From Treponema_B putidum (GTDB lineage Bacteria; Spirochaetota; Spirochaetia; Treponematales; Treponemataceae): a stretch of DNA of 64,000 bases. Location: NCBI RefSeq assembly GCF_007830595.1, contig NZ_VLLD01000009.1. One strand, written 5' to 3'. The position numbers and the translations under genes were made by a program. Position 1 is the first letter of the stretch, and each line of letters opens with the position of its first letter. The notes beneath the pieces were generated by a model, which did not search any database, was not told the origin of the DNA, and saw only the letters and a program-made list of their open reading frames with translations. Positions 1 to 8,367 of the stretch are shown one piece after another.

Positions 1-106
1 AGTCCGCCACTCTAGGGGAGAGCAAGCTCTCCCTTACCGTTCGACTTGCATGCTTAAGACGCGCCGCCAGCGTTCGTTCTGAGCCAGGATCAAACTCTCC
101 ATCATT
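1..106 (-). rRNA. rrs: 16S ribosomal RNA, 5' end (partial)
   Basis: The reverse complement of 80-99 is the universal 16S 5' primer site (AGAGTTTGATCCTGGCTCAG). It is followed by the conserved AACGAACGCTGGCGGCG stretch and a variable-region hairpin (positions 15-37) of the kind seen in treponemal 16S. The mature 5' end is placed near 106 by analogy with E. coli numbering. The gene continues off the left edge. Confidence 0.97.
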
Positions 107-326
107 ATTATTTCAAGCCGCCCTTAAAGAGCGGTTGATTTCTAATTTAAGTTTGTCCCTTATTTTTAAGGAATTTGGTAAAGGCTAATCAGCTAACCCT
201 TACCGGTTTTTGATACTTTCCTTACCAAAAGCTTTTCGCTTTGGCTATTTTTGTTCTTTCCCTTCCCTCTTAGTTTCAAATATCATTTGCTAAAAAGCAT
301 AAAATGCTATTTAGCGAGCAAAAGTG

Positions 327-356
327 AGTATACATTATTTCCTCACTTTTTGTCAA
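327..356 (-). promoter_or_regulatory. rRNA promoter P2 (proximal)
   Basis: On the minus strand TTGACA (351-356) is separated by 18 bases from TATACT (327-332). This is a near-consensus sigma70 promoter pointing at the 16S gene, with a predicted leader of about 215 nt. The region 107-650 otherwise holds only the rRNA leader and AT-rich spacer. Confidence 0.75.
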
Positions 357-517
357 GTGCTTTCTAAAAGTTTTTTTATTTTTTTTAACATTTTTGCAGC
401 TTTTAAACTGCTAAACTTAAGAAGCCTCGTCTTCATTCAAAAAGCAAAACTTTCAAAACTTTTCTGGTGTTTTCTGCGCTTTTCAATGCAATCCCGCCCT
501 CTCAGACGGTGAAAGCG

Positions 518-546
518 AATATATACCTTTCTACAACTTTTGTCAA
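518..546 (-). promoter_or_regulatory. rRNA promoter P1 (distal)
   Basis: On the minus strand TTGACA (541-546) is separated by 17 bases from TATATT (518-523), with consensus spacing. It lies about 190 bp upstream of the other rRNA promoter. Tandem P1/P2 promoters are normal for rRNA operons and allow growth-rate control. Confidence 0.75.
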
Positions 547-649
547 GTCCTTTTTATAAAATTTATAAGCCTGGATTTATTCAATCCTGAACCATAACTT
601 CCGCCCTACTTAACATCCTTTTACATTTATGATATTATTCCCTTTACTT

Positions 650-961
650 ATGGAAAAAAATAGCAATAAAATATCAAAAGAAGTTTTTTCGACACTTTTG
701 TATCTTTCCCGCCTTTCTTTATCGAAAGACGAGGGTCTCATTATATCGGGACAGGTAAATAACTTGGTCGGTTATTTTGAAATCTTGGATAAATTTGCGG
801 ACAGCAGTTTGGATTCTTCGATGTATGCAAAACACAGTGAAACAGACTTACGCTCCTCCGAAGTAAAAGAAGGCCTTGCTCAAAGCGACCTTAAAAAAAT
901 GACTTCGGAATATATGGATAATTATTTTAGGGTTCCAAAGGTTTTGGGCTCAGGAGCCTAA
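650..961 (+). CDS. gatC: Aspartyl/glutamyl-tRNA amidotransferase subunit C
   Basis: This is the small subunit of the GatCAB enzyme, which converts Glu-tRNA(Gln) or Asp-tRNA(Asn) to the amidated form. GatC bridges and stabilises GatA and GatB. The N-terminal block with VFSTLLYLSRLSLSKDEG and the C-terminal Y-F-x-V-P-x-V pattern match the family. The length from the ATG at 650 is 103 aa, the usual size. An in-frame ATG at 629 would add seven hydrophobic residues and neither start has a clear ribosome binding site. It lies 14 bp upstream of gatA and is surely co-transcribed. The gene diverges from the rRNA operon. Confidence 0.85.
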   Translation: MEKNSNKISKEVFSTLLYLSRLSLSKDEGLIISGQVNNLVGYFEILDKFADSSLDSSMYAKHSETDLRSSEVKEGLAQSDLKKMTSEYMDNYFRVPKVLGSGA

Positions 962-975
962 GGAGATAAAATTTC

Positions 976-2433
976 ATGATAACTGATTTGACATTTACAC
1001 AGCTGCGTGACAAATTAAAAAATAAAGAATTTTCTTCCCTTCAAATTCTTAGAGCGTTTAAGGATGAGTATGAAAAAGATTTAAAACATCCTCTCCCATT
1101 AAACGGATTTATAGAATTTTTTGAAGATGCAGAAGAGAATGCAAAAAAGGCGGATGAGCTTATAGCTCAAGGCGTTTCCTTTGATGAAAAGCCTCTTTTG
1201 GGCCTGCCCATCGCAGTAAAAGACAATATCTCAATGGCAGGAAAGCTTTGCACATGCTGCAGCCGCTCATTACAAGGCTACTATGCTCCATACAATGCAA
1301 CGGTAATAGACCGCTTATTGGAAGCGGGAGCCGTTTTAATGGGAAGAATAAATATGGACGAACTCGCTATGGGTTCTTCAACCGAATTTTCATGCTACGG
1401 TCCGTCAAGGAATCCCGTTGACAGGGAAAGAACTCCGGGCGGCAGCTCAGGAGGTTCGGCTGCAGTAGTTGCAGGAAATCAAGCTCCCTTTTCTTTAGGA
1501 ACTGAAACGGGAGGCTCGGTTCGTCTTCCTGCTTCTTATTGCGGAATTTACGGCCTTAAACCGACTTATGGGCTTTTTAGCAGGTACGGGGTAGTCGCCT
1601 TCAGCTCTTCCCTTGACCAAGTCGGCCTTTTCGGAAAAGAAGCAGCCGACATAGCCCTCGGTCTCGCCGTTATGGCAGGAAAGGACGAAAAGGATGAAAC
1701 TTCGGAAGAAGCCGATTTTTCTTCGTTATTAAAACTATCTGCCTACTCAAAAGAAGAAATAGCCTCATTAAAGTTTGCAATCCCCAAGGAATTCTTAAAT
1801 ACCCAAGGCTTAGATCCTGAAGTAAAAAAAGTCTTTGACGAACTCTGTGCTTGGCTTACCAAAAACGGAGCAAAACTTGAAGAAGTTTCCATACCTGTTT
1901 TGGAGGCATCCATTCCGACATATTATACCCTTGCAATCTCGGAAGCAGCAAGCAATCTTTCCCGCATAGACGGAATAAGATTCGGCCTCCGCAAAGATAC
2001 CGGCAAGGGAAATGACGAGCTTTATATTCAAACAAGAAGCGAAGGCTTCGGCCCCGAAGTTAAAAGACGGATTATAACCGGCAACTATGTTCTTTCAAAA
2101 GAATTTTCAGGAGATTGTTACGAAAAAAGCTTAAATGTAAGAGCAAAAATAGCTCAGGGAGTAAATGAGGTTTTACAAAAATACGACTTTATAATCTGCC
2201 CTACGGCTCCGGCCCCGGCCTTTAAGCTTAACGAAAAAGTAGACGATCCTATCGCTATGTACCTTTCGGACCTTTTTACAACCTTTGTAAACCTTGCCCG
2301 TATTCCGTCACTTTCGGTTCCGGCAGGAAAAACAAAGGCAGGTCTTCCGGTAGGTATTCAATTTTGCGGAAAGAAATTTTCTGAAGACCGTATCTTAAAA
2401 CTTGCAAAGGCCTGGGAGGAACAAAATGCTTAA
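976..2433 (+). CDS. gatA: Aspartyl/glutamyl-tRNA amidotransferase subunit A
   Basis: This is the glutaminase subunit of GatCAB; it releases ammonia from glutamine and channels it to GatB. It is an amidase-signature enzyme of 485 aa, the usual family length. The Ser-cisSer-Lys triad is visible: Lys82 (in AVKDN), Ser157 (in PGGSSGGSAA) and Ser181 (in TETGGSVRLP). An AGGAGA ribosome binding site ends about 9 bases before the ATG. Its stop overlaps the start of gatB by 8 bp, implying translational coupling and equal subunit supply. Indirect amidation suggests the organism lacks GlnRS and/or AsnRS; this is inference. Confidence 0.96.
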   Translation: MITDLTFTQLRDKLKNKEFSSLQILRAFKDEYEKDLKHPLPLNGFIEFFEDAEENAKKADELIAQGVSFDEKPLLGLPIAVKDNISMAGKLCTCCSRSLQGYYAPYNATVIDRLLEAGAVLMGRINMDELAMGSSTEFSCYGPSRNPVDRERTPGGSSGGSAAVVAGNQAPFSLGTETGGSVRLPASYCGIYGLKPTYGLFSRYGVVAFSSSLDQVGLFGKEAADIALGLAVMAGKDEKDETSEEADFSSLLKLSAYSKEEIASLKFAIPKEFLNTQGLDPEVKKVFDELCAWLTKNGAKLEEVSIPVLEASIPTYYTLAISEAASNLSRIDGIRFGLRKDTGKGNDELYIQTRSEGFGPEVKRRIITGNYVLSKEFSGDCYEKSLNVRAKIAQGVNEVLQKYDFIICPTAPAPAFKLNEKVDDPIAMYLSDLFTTFVNLARIPSLSVPAGKTKAGLPVGIQFCGKKFSEDRILKLAKAWEEQNA

Positions 2434-3907
2434 ACACGGCAATTTAGAATATGAAATAATTATAGGCTGCGAAATACACTGCCAGCTTTTAACAAAGACA
2501 AAGGCTTTTTGTGCTTGCGAAAACCGTTACGGCGGTATACCCAATACGAGGGTCTGCCCCTGCTGTCTCGGTCTGCCCGGAGCGCTTCCCAGAGTAAGCA
2601 AGGAATATGTAGAATTCGGAATTAAGGCCGGACACGCCCTCGGCTGCCGGATAAATAATTTTTCCAAATTCGACAGAAAGCATTATTTTTATCCCGACCT
2701 TGTAAAGGGCTATCAGATAACTCAATTTTACACACCGCTATGTGAAGAAGGTGAAGTCGAGGTGAACCTTGCTGCTCCAAATGAAGAACCTAAATTCAAA
2801 AAGATAAGAATTGAGAGAATCCATTTGGAAGAAGATGTAGGCAAAAGCCTTCACATAGAAGGCTCGCACAGTTATATTGACTTTAACCGCTCAGGCGTGC
2901 CTCTAATAGAAATTGTTTCAAAGCCGGATATGTCTACGCCCGATGAGGCTGCGAAATATATGCAGACAATCAGAGAGATTTTAAAATTTATCGGCGTTAC
3001 CGACGGAAACATGGAAGAAGGAGCCCTGCGCTGCGATGCAAATGTCAATCTAAAAATCATCGACAAGGGTGTAGAATTTAGAACTCCTATTTCCGAAATA
3101 AAAAATATGAACTCCTTTAAGGCTGTAAAGGATGCCTGCACCTATGAGGTTTCCCGTCAACTGGAAGAATACAACAGCAAGGACCGTATCGCTTTTAAGA
3201 CGGGCTTTAAACGCACCATGGGCTGGGACGAACTTTCGGGGCAGACCGTAGTACAGCGTACAAAAACAATAGCGGAAGATTACCGCTTTATGCCCGAACC
3301 GGATTTAAGAGCCTTGGAGTTGAGCGATAAGTTTATCAAAGAGGTAAGTGATTCGGTCGGAGAATTACCGGAAGCAAAACGGCTCCGTTTTAAAAAAGAA
3401 TATCACTTGTCGGAATTCGATGTTCAAACCCTGACTTCTGAAAAAGAGCTGGCAGAATGGTTTGAACAGGCGGCTAAAAAATCTTCTTCTCCCAAAAAAT
3501 GTGCCAACTGGATATTGGCAGAAGTTCTGGCTATTTTAAACGAAACAAACTCTTCTCTTTCGGATTTAAAATTCGGGCCTGAGGCTATAGCCGAGCTTGT
3601 AAATGTTATTGAAGAAGGAAAGATAACAAGCAAGCAGGCCAAAGATGTTTTTGCCGAGATGATAGCTTGCGGTAAAAAGCCTTCTGCCGTAATAGCCGAA
3701 AAAGGCATGGAACAGGTAAGCGATTCTTCCTTTATCGAAAAAATCGTCGAAGAAGTTTTTGCCGAAAATGCCGAGGCCGTTCACGACTGGAAAAACGGGA
3801 AGACCAATGTTGCAGGCTGGCTTATGGGACAGGTTATGAAAAAATCGGGCGGCAAGGCCAACCCAAAACATGCGGCTGACCTTGTGAATAAAAGGCTGAC
3901 ACAATAA
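2426..3907 (+). CDS. gatB: Aspartyl/glutamyl-tRNA amidotransferase subunit B
   Basis: This is the kinase/transamidase subunit of GatCAB. The start EYEIIIGCEIHCQL, the cysteine cluster around residues 30-46 (CAC...CPCCLGLPG), the HYFYPDLVKGYQITQF block and the C-terminal YqeY-like helical domain are typical of GatB. The ATG at 2426 is chosen because GGGAGGA lies just upstream and it gives 493 aa; an in-frame TTG at 2402 lies inside gatA and is less likely. It is the last gene of the operon. Confidence 0.96.
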   Translation: MLKHGNLEYEIIIGCEIHCQLLTKTKAFCACENRYGGIPNTRVCPCCLGLPGALPRVSKEYVEFGIKAGHALGCRINNFSKFDRKHYFYPDLVKGYQITQFYTPLCEEGEVEVNLAAPNEEPKFKKIRIERIHLEEDVGKSLHIEGSHSYIDFNRSGVPLIEIVSKPDMSTPDEAAKYMQTIREILKFIGVTDGNMEEGALRCDANVNLKIIDKGVEFRTPISEIKNMNSFKAVKDACTYEVSRQLEEYNSKDRIAFKTGFKRTMGWDELSGQTVVQRTKTIAEDYRFMPEPDLRALELSDKFIKEVSDSVGELPEAKRLRFKKEYHLSEFDVQTLTSEKELAEWFEQAAKKSSSPKKCANWILAEVLAILNETNSSLSDLKFGPEAIAELVNVIEEGKITSKQAKDVFAEMIACGKKPSAVIAEKGMEQVSDSSFIEKIVEEVFAENAEAVHDWKNGKTNVAGWLMGQVMKKSGGKANPKHAADLVNKRLTQ

Positions 3908-3983
3908 GCTTTTCAAACAATTACGGTGTCTTTCCCTTTTTACTTTTGGATTGAATCAGTCCCAATCCGAAAGGACATTCTCA

Positions 3984-4069
3984 AGCGGACATCCTGTCCG
4001 CTGCGGGGAAAGGGGCATTCCCTGCGCGGGGAAGAAGGTCTTTCATTTTCCCTTGGCGTTCCTTGCGGG
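3984..4069. repeat. Intergenic hairpin and dispersed 29-bp repeat copy 1
   Basis: An 8-bp perfect stem with a 3-nt loop (AGCGGACA-TCC-TGTCCGCT, 3984-4002) is followed by a GC-rich stretch. A 29-bp sequence at 4041-4069 recurs with one mismatch at 4788-4816. The hairpin could act as the gatCAB terminator, but it lacks a T-run. Confidence 0.5.
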
Positions 4070-4139
4070 CTTGGCGGTTTTATTGTACATCTGCTCCGCC
4101 TATTTTTAAAAAGGCTATTCAAAAATTGCCACAGGCGTT

Positions 4140-4391
4140 TCAAATGTTTTCGACTTCTTCTCTGCTGAGACCGGTAGCTCTTACGATAGCTTCTATGGCA
4201 AACCCCATTTCAAGTAAATTCTTTGCCGTTTCAAGCTTTGTTTGGTATGAACCGTCGGAAAAGCCTTGTTGTATACCTTGTTCAATTCCTTGCTCAATAC
4301 CTTGCTCAATTCCTTGCTGTATTCCAATCCTTAGGCTTTCTTCTCTTTGTACTGCGATGTCCGTATCATAATCATATTCGGCTACTAACAT
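4140..4391 (-). pseudogene. Rpn/PD-(D/E)XK family putative transposase, C-terminal remnant
   Basis: The ORF encodes only the C-terminal part of the TIGR01784-type proteins (Rpn family recombination-promoting nuclease/putative transposase) common in T. denticola. It starts at the MLVAEYDYDTDIAVQREE block, continues through a GIEQ/GIQQ repeat (encoded by a 12-bp tandem repeat around 4265-4325) and ends in the helical segment GLSREEVENI. The nuclease domain, normally about 200 residues upstream, is missing; a foldback repeat sits where it should be. Similarity extends a few codons upstream of the ATG, which supports truncation rather than a genuine short gene. Confidence 0.7.
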
Positions 4392-4404
4392 GTTTATTAC
4401 CTCT

Positions 4405-4527
4405 CTTTTGCAAATATGCGGGCATCTGCTGCGTCGCACGCCGAAAATAAATGCTCAACGTATACTCGATACGCATCCGCTTTATTTTCGGCTATCTCCT
4501 TGCATCTACTCCGCCTATTTGCAAAAG
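4405..4527. repeat. Foldback (MITE-like) element
   Basis: The ends are perfect 12-bp inverted repeats: CTTTTGCAAATA (4405-4416) and TATTTGCAAAAG (4516-4527). A second perfect 11-bp inverted pair lies inside: 4441-4451 and 4481-4491. The two 47-bp arms pair along most of their length, leaving a 29-nt loop. It abuts the truncated transposase remnant, so it may have inserted into it or been carried with it. Confidence 0.6.
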
Positions 4528-4579
4528 TACTCATACTATATAACCGCCACGGATGGCGGTGGTTCCACGCAAATGCGAT

Positions 4580-4639
4580 GTTTTGAGCACAGCTCAAAAC
4601 TCGACGATAAAAAATGTACAAGGACGTACATTTTTTATC
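4580..4639 (+). repeat. Double-hairpin repeat, copy 1
   Basis: Hairpin 1 is GTTTTGAGC-ACA-GCTCAAAAC (4580-4600). Hairpin 2 has 14-bp arms (4606-4619 and 4626-4639) and the loop AAGGAC. The same two-hairpin plan recurs at 34542-34607 and, inverted, at 52799-52860. The stems change by compensating substitutions while the plan is kept, which suggests selection for RNA or DNA structure. Confidence 0.6.
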
Positions 4640-4730
4640 AATTTTCTGTTTGAAGTACTCATAGCCATCCCCTCATTGATTGTATTATACCACAATTACC
4701 TCAATTTTGTAAGAGCGTTTTTTTTAATTT

Positions 4731-4816
4731 AACCGCAAAGATGCTAAGAGCGCAAAGGAATTTTGATGGTGTTTTGATGACATATTCTTTCATTTTCTCT
4801 TGGCGTTCCTTGCGGG
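4731..4816. repeat. Dispersed inverted repeat containing 29-bp repeat copy 2
   Basis: The left part (AACCGCAAAGATGC at 4731 onward, then GAGCGCAAAGGAA) is roughly inverted relative to the right part (TTGGCGTTCCTTGCGGGTT, about 4800-4818). The 29-bp segment 4788-4816 repeats 4041-4069. Similar intergenic sequences occur in many bacterial genomes. No gene is seen in it. Confidence 0.45.
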
Positions 4817-4842
4817 TTCCCATGTTTTTTGTCAAGTAGGAA

Positions 4843-4969
4843 TCAGCATTTTTTTTGAATCTGCGCTGCTGGAAAAGTCCTGTTGTCCCAAGTCAGAAAT
4901 ATCGCTGTTTCTCGGAAAAGTTCTGCATCAGGGGTGTTGATTAAATCATAAATTGGTATCTCGTTTTTT
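4843..4969 (-). pseudogene. Coding remnant, unknown
   Basis: A minus-strand open frame of about 40 codons contains IPIYDLINTPDAELFRETA and ends at a TGA at 4843. It has no start codon with a ribosome binding site and its frame runs upstream into the preceding small ORF. It looks like the 3' end of a decayed immunity-type gene. No function is proposed. Confidence 0.25.
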
Positions 4970-5161
4970 CTATCCCTTAAAAAATTCTCCGTATATCATA
5001 AGACATATCACAAACAAAAGTATCAGGCTTAAAGCGATAACGGCGTTTTCCAAACGTGCACCTGCAACACTGTGCCTTACTCCGTTGTTCGATATCAAAG
5101 ATATTCCGCCTATATAAATTACCATAACATAAAGAAGTCCTAAACCTTGAATCGGTATAAT
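4970..5161 (-). CDS. Small two-span membrane protein, start codon apparently lost
   Basis: The frame encodes about 63 residues with two hydrophobic segments (LGLLYVMVIYIGGISLI and AVIALSLILLFVICLMIY) separated by a short polar linker. A strong GGAGGT lies 6 bases before an ATT codon at 5161, with an in-frame stop just upstream, so the likely original ATG has become ATT. An internal ATG at codon 13 would give 51 aa but removes half of the first span. It is either a rare ATT-initiated gene or a start-mutated remnant. Function unknown; it lies just downstream of a recurrent repeat. Confidence 0.4.
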   Translation of the reverse strand: MIPIQGLGLLYVMVIYIGGISLISNNGVRHSVAGARLENAVIALSLILLFVICLMIYGEFFKG

Positions 5162-5190
5162 ATTTACACCTCCCTAATTCATCCACTTTT

Positions 5191-5310
5191 TAATTCGTGC
5201 GGAGGGTTTAATACCCCGACGCTATGCGTCGTAACAAAGGGTATTAAATCCGACTGCAACCACCTTATGAGAACAACATACCCCGATGCTCTGCGTCGGG
5301 GTTGTTGATT
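5191..5310 (-). repeat. Gene-end repeat, copy A (long form)
   Basis: Read on the minus strand it starts AATCAACAACCCCGACGC and ends TATTAAACCCTCCGCACGAAT, with internal inverted GACGC/GCGTC hairpins. Shorter copies are at 22890-22940, 31771-31789, 34712-34776 and 36106-36128. This copy overlaps the last codons of the preceding gene, so part of the repeat is translated. Confidence 0.65.
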
Positions 5311-6272
5311 ATTTCGGTAAAATCGGAAATCATTAAATTGAAATCATAATTCGGTGTTTTCTTTTTTTGTTTTTCTGCAACGGTTTTAAGAGCAATTAAA
5401 AAATACTCTGACAGTTTTTCTTTTTGCTGACTATGTGTTAATAGGCTGAATTCTTTTTCAAGATGTATAACAACCTCTATTTTGCCCGTATCTGCTTTAA
5501 ATGGCCCGTATTGAAATCGAGGTCGCAAGTAATATCCGTTTTCGGAAATTTCTTCTTTTGTGTATAGTTTCTGTAATTCTTTTGCAGCTTCTTGACTTGA
5601 TAATTTGCGTCCCGATTCATCGATGATATAGTTTGTTTTACAATGAGCATTATCATAATAGCTGAAAGCACATTTTAAGAAAATACAATTTACGGCTTTG
5701 CCGTATTTTTCAGGACGCATCTTTTTATTCAATTCGTCCTGAAGTTTTTCCTCAATACTTTCTATAACCGGTTTGGAATTTTCATAACAGTTGGATATTG
5801 TACGCACAATCCAAACAGGATTTTTAGGAATCCAATTGCGTTGACTTTCAATTTTTATGTCTTCTATATTTTCGGTTACGGGATAATCCCAACACACCGG
5901 TTGTTTTTTGTCTTTGCAGTCGGGAGCGGGATAATAGGAAGTTCTGCCCTGCTCCATCGTAAATCCCGTTTTTCTTTTTGACCATATTGCTTCGACAAAA
6001 CGGAGCTCTCCGAATTTATTGCAAAAAAAGGTGCGGGGATTACCGTTAAAAAACACACCTCTTGATGCTTCCACAGGTTCATGATTTCCCCAGCCGATTA
6101 CGGCAAGACATTCGCAAAGCCGCACCGCCTTGTTCCACTCCGATACGCTTTTATAATCCGTATATTTTAAAAATTCCGCAAAAAGTTTTTCACGCAGTTT
6201 TTCAATATCGTTTTGAGAATGTAAAAAATCTTCCAGTTCCGATAAATCGTTAATTGCATAAATTTCGTTCAT
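5265..6272 (-). CDS. Hypothetical protein, immunity-island member (335 aa)
   Basis: I do not recognise the family. The protein is soluble, acidic/basic mixed, with no signal peptide and no membrane span. It contains a conserved-looking ASRGVFFNGNPRTFFCNKFGELRF segment (residues about 74-97) and a WIPKNPVWIVRTI segment. The ATG at 6272 is preferred because AAGGA lies 8 bases upstream; an ATG at 6290 would add six residues. Its last codons (IINNPDAEH) come from the gene-end repeat. It is in a minus-strand block with other immunity-type genes, so an immunity role is likely but inferred. Confidence 0.6.
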   Translation of the reverse strand: MNEIYAINDLSELEDFLHSQNDIEKLREKLFAEFLKYTDYKSVSEWNKAVRLCECLAVIGWGNHEPVEASRGVFFNGNPRTFFCNKFGELRFVEAIWSKRKTGFTMEQGRTSYYPAPDCKDKKQPVCWDYPVTENIEDIKIESQRNWIPKNPVWIVRTISNCYENSKPVIESIEEKLQDELNKKMRPEKYGKAVNCIFLKCAFSYYDNAHCKTNYIIDESGRKLSSQEAAKELQKLYTKEEISENGYYLRPRFQYGPFKADTGKIEVVIHLEKEFSLLTHSQQKEKLSEYFLIALKTVAEKQKKKTPNYDFNLMISDFTEIINNPDAEHRGMLFS

Positions 6273-6354
6273 ATCCGTTTTCCTTTCCATATAGTTTAGC
6301 TATTGATACCGAGCCCATTTGTTTAACAGCAATCCCAACTTCACTCATATTACC

Positions 6355-7035
6355 TTAAGACGGTTTAAAAATATTACCGTCTAATTTCCAATATCTAATT
6401 CTTGTATCGCTGCCGCATTTTTTGCAGCAAGAATTTTTAGATGCCGAAAAACCGATTCCGCTTTGTTCTGCAAGTTTTATAATCCGCTCTCTTTCTTCAA
6501 CTAAGTTCGGAATATCCGGTATGAGGCAAGCGGAAATCAATTCTTCCGTTTTGTTTTTTAAAACAGCCTCTTTTACCATTTTAGGTAAAAGAAGTGAAGC
6601 CAAATACGAATCCGTTTCTCTTTTGTGTATTTGTGAAAAACCGCAAGACTCACACTGAATGCCGGTTAAGATTTTCCGTGTCCGGCTTTCTGCGAATATT
6701 TTTTCAATATTGATTTTTTTTCCTTCTTTTATTATATTTGCAATTCCGTAAGAAAAGCATTTAAGATATTCCATCAACTCATTTGCCCATGATTCAGCCT
6801 CGTCGTTTATAGTATGATTATTTACCTTGCAAATCCAAATATCATTTATACTGCCCATTCCTCCGTAAGCCCCAAGATGATGCTCAACGCTGCCTGTGCT
6901 TAAGTATTCTTCAATATCGGTTTCAATCCATTTTTGCCAAGTACAGGACGTTTCGGTAAACAATTGTTTTAAAGCTTGCAATGCATAAATATAGTATCTA
7001 TCATTTTCTCTTAGAAAATCCGGAAATTGTTTCAC
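6355..7035 (-). CDS. DUF6966-like protein with C-terminal zinc ribbon
   Basis: The N-terminal half has the W-x-x-W-I ... HHLGAYGGMGSINDIWI pattern (residues about 37-71) that I associate with the DUF6966 family found among immunity genes. The C-terminal half has two Cys pairs, CESC (near residue 126) and CKKC (near residue 204), which probably bind one zinc. The called start is GTG at 7035 without a good ribosome binding site. A strong GGAGGT sits 5 bases before an in-frame ATA at 7050, with a stop upstream, so the original start may have been ATG at 7050, since mutated. The family name is tentative. Confidence 0.55.
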   Translation of the reverse strand: MKQFPDFLRENDRYYIYALQALKQLFTETSCTWQKWIETDIEEYLSTGSVEHHLGAYGGMGSINDIWICKVNNHTINDEAESWANELMEYLKCFSYGIANIIKEGKKINIEKIFAESRTRKILTGIQCESCGFSQIHKRETDSYLASLLLPKMVKEAVLKNKTEELISACLIPDIPNLVEERERIIKLAEQSGIGFSASKNSCCKKCGSDTRIRYWKLDGNIFKPS

Positions 7036-7083
7036 AATACGCTCGTCTATAGTTTACCTCCTCCTGTCCCATTTTTCTAAAGA

Positions 7084-7734
7084 TTATTGAATAATTTCTA
7101 AACCATGTAAATATGCAAATTTGATTAAACTTGCACCGTAAAAGTCCTCAAAATGTAAATCGATATTTTCTTTTGGAATTTCTTTTAATGAGCTATAAAA
7201 CGAAATATATTTTTTCTTTAACTTATCTTCTTTGATGACTTTATTAAAATATCTTTCAGCCGGCTCTTTGCCGCCAAAATAGTAGATATAGTAGAGCAAA
7301 GCATACCCTTTTAATGAGCCGTTTAAAATTCTTTCGATATTTTTATTTGTATCTTCAAAGTCTGCAAATAAAGGCATAATGTGTTTATGTAATAATCCCG
7401 TAATTTGCGTTACGGTATCTTTATAGCTTGCTCCGGCCAACTGCCACCAAGCGCCCGCTTTTCTTCCGGCTAAAGAACTAAGTTCTCCGCCGTAAATAAT
7501 TCCTTCACTGGTTATGCCTGCTTTTTTCATAGCCTTTGAATAAATTTTGATATGCGGAATAAACTCAACAGTAGATTCACAGTTGTGTCTATTGGCTTGA
7601 AAATATATTTCAAAAATAATGTCTTTGTTATTTGCAATTTTTCGTAAAGTCTTTCCTTTACCTAACACTTTAAAGTCGGGGAAATTGCGTGCTATTTCTT
7701 GCCATGCTTTTTCGCAAAGTTCTCTTGGTTTCAT
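7084..7734 (-). CDS. DUF4304-like immunity protein
   Basis: The 216-aa protein begins MKPRELCEKAWQEIARNF and continues with a strand-rich region containing KGKTLRKIANNKDIIFEIYFQ, which resembles the DUF4304 domain found in toxin-immunity loci. A helical C-terminal part (SLKGYALLYYIYYFGG) follows. AGGAGG lies about 7 bases upstream of the ATG. It sits in a same-strand run with DUF1877- and Imm11-like genes. The domain assignment is by eye and uncertain. Confidence 0.5.
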   Translation of the reverse strand: MKPRELCEKAWQEIARNFPDFKVLGKGKTLRKIANNKDIIFEIYFQANRHNCESTVEFIPHIKIYSKAMKKAGITSEGIIYGGELSSLAGRKAGAWWQLAGASYKDTVTQITGLLHKHIMPLFADFEDTNKNIERILNGSLKGYALLYYIYYFGGKEPAERYFNKVIKEDKLKKKYISFYSSLKEIPKENIDLHFEDFYGASLIKFAYLHGLEIIQ

Positions 7735-7789
7735 AACTTCCTCCTAAAAACTCATTTCCAAAATTCTAATATTTCAAAATCTTCACATT

Positions 7790-8287
7790 TTAATAAATGG
7801 AAACCAAAACATTTTGACCTGCTTGGGCTGCTTCGTTATAAAAATCTTTAAGTCCGGCAAATGCACATTTAAGTTCATCTATAATTTCTTCTTTTTCATC
7901 TTCATAACCCCAGATATTCGGATACAGTTTATTTTCCTTACATTTTTGCATACTGAAGTTTTCCAAAAGAGAATCAATATCGGTTTCATTTAATTTTTTC
8001 ACGATTAATGGTATGTTTTCCTTTTTTGTATATCCGATAAAATCTTCGCATTCTTCGAAAGAATTTACTCCGACAATTGCTTCACTGAGCGGGTTACCCT
8101 CTATCGGCTTTCCTGCTGAAACACCGGTAAGTACAAAATGTAAAACGTCCCACATTTTATCCATGTCGAATAAAATACAGTCTTCGGCTTCTTGCAGTTC
8201 TTCCGTAAAATCCGCAATATCTTTTTCGGTCATAAGTTTTTTTAAGTCCCTATCACTTATGAGTTGATAGTTTGCAATCATTCCCAT
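7790..8287 (-). CDS. DUF1877 (YfbM-like) family immunity protein
   Basis: MGMIANYQLISDRDLKKL at the start, FDMDKMWDVLHFVLTG (residues about 40-55) and NPLSEAIVG are hallmarks of the DUF1877/YfbM family. That family is frequent beside Rhs and other contact-dependent toxins. Length 165 aa is normal. GGAG lies about 8 bases upstream of the ATG. On this strand it is directly downstream of an Rhs-core tail (8368-8462), the expected toxin-then-immunity order, so it is probably the cognate immunity gene of a toxin now deleted. Confidence 0.7.
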   Translation of the reverse strand: MGMIANYQLISDRDLKKLMTEKDIADFTEELQEAEDCILFDMDKMWDVLHFVLTGVSAGKPIEGNPLSEAIVGVNSFEECEDFIGYTKKENIPLIVKKLNETDIDSLLENFSMQKCKENKLYPNIWGYEDEKEEIIDELKCAFAGLKDFYNEAAQAGQNVLVSIY

Positions 8288-8367
8288 ATCAAATTCTCCT
8301 TAGCTGTTATCTAAATTATCATTCTTGTGGATACCCTTGTCTTTTGTACTACGTTATTAAGATAATG

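Noticed and set aside
324..512. Open frame upstream of gatC on the plus strand.
   Set aside because: It lies inside the rRNA leader/promoter region of the opposite strand, has biased Phe/Lys composition and no ribosome binding site.
3566..3916. Minus-strand frame of 116 aa opposite gatB.
   Set aside because: It is the complement of a strongly conserved gatB region and has no supporting signals.
4265..4325. 12-bp tandem repeats as a regulatory microsatellite.
   Set aside because: They encode the GIEQ/GIQQ repeats that are a normal feature of the C-terminus of this transposase-like family.
4063..4371. Plus-strand frame rich in CCIP/CSIP repeats.
   Set aside because: It is the antisense of the GIEQ repeat in the transposase remnant.
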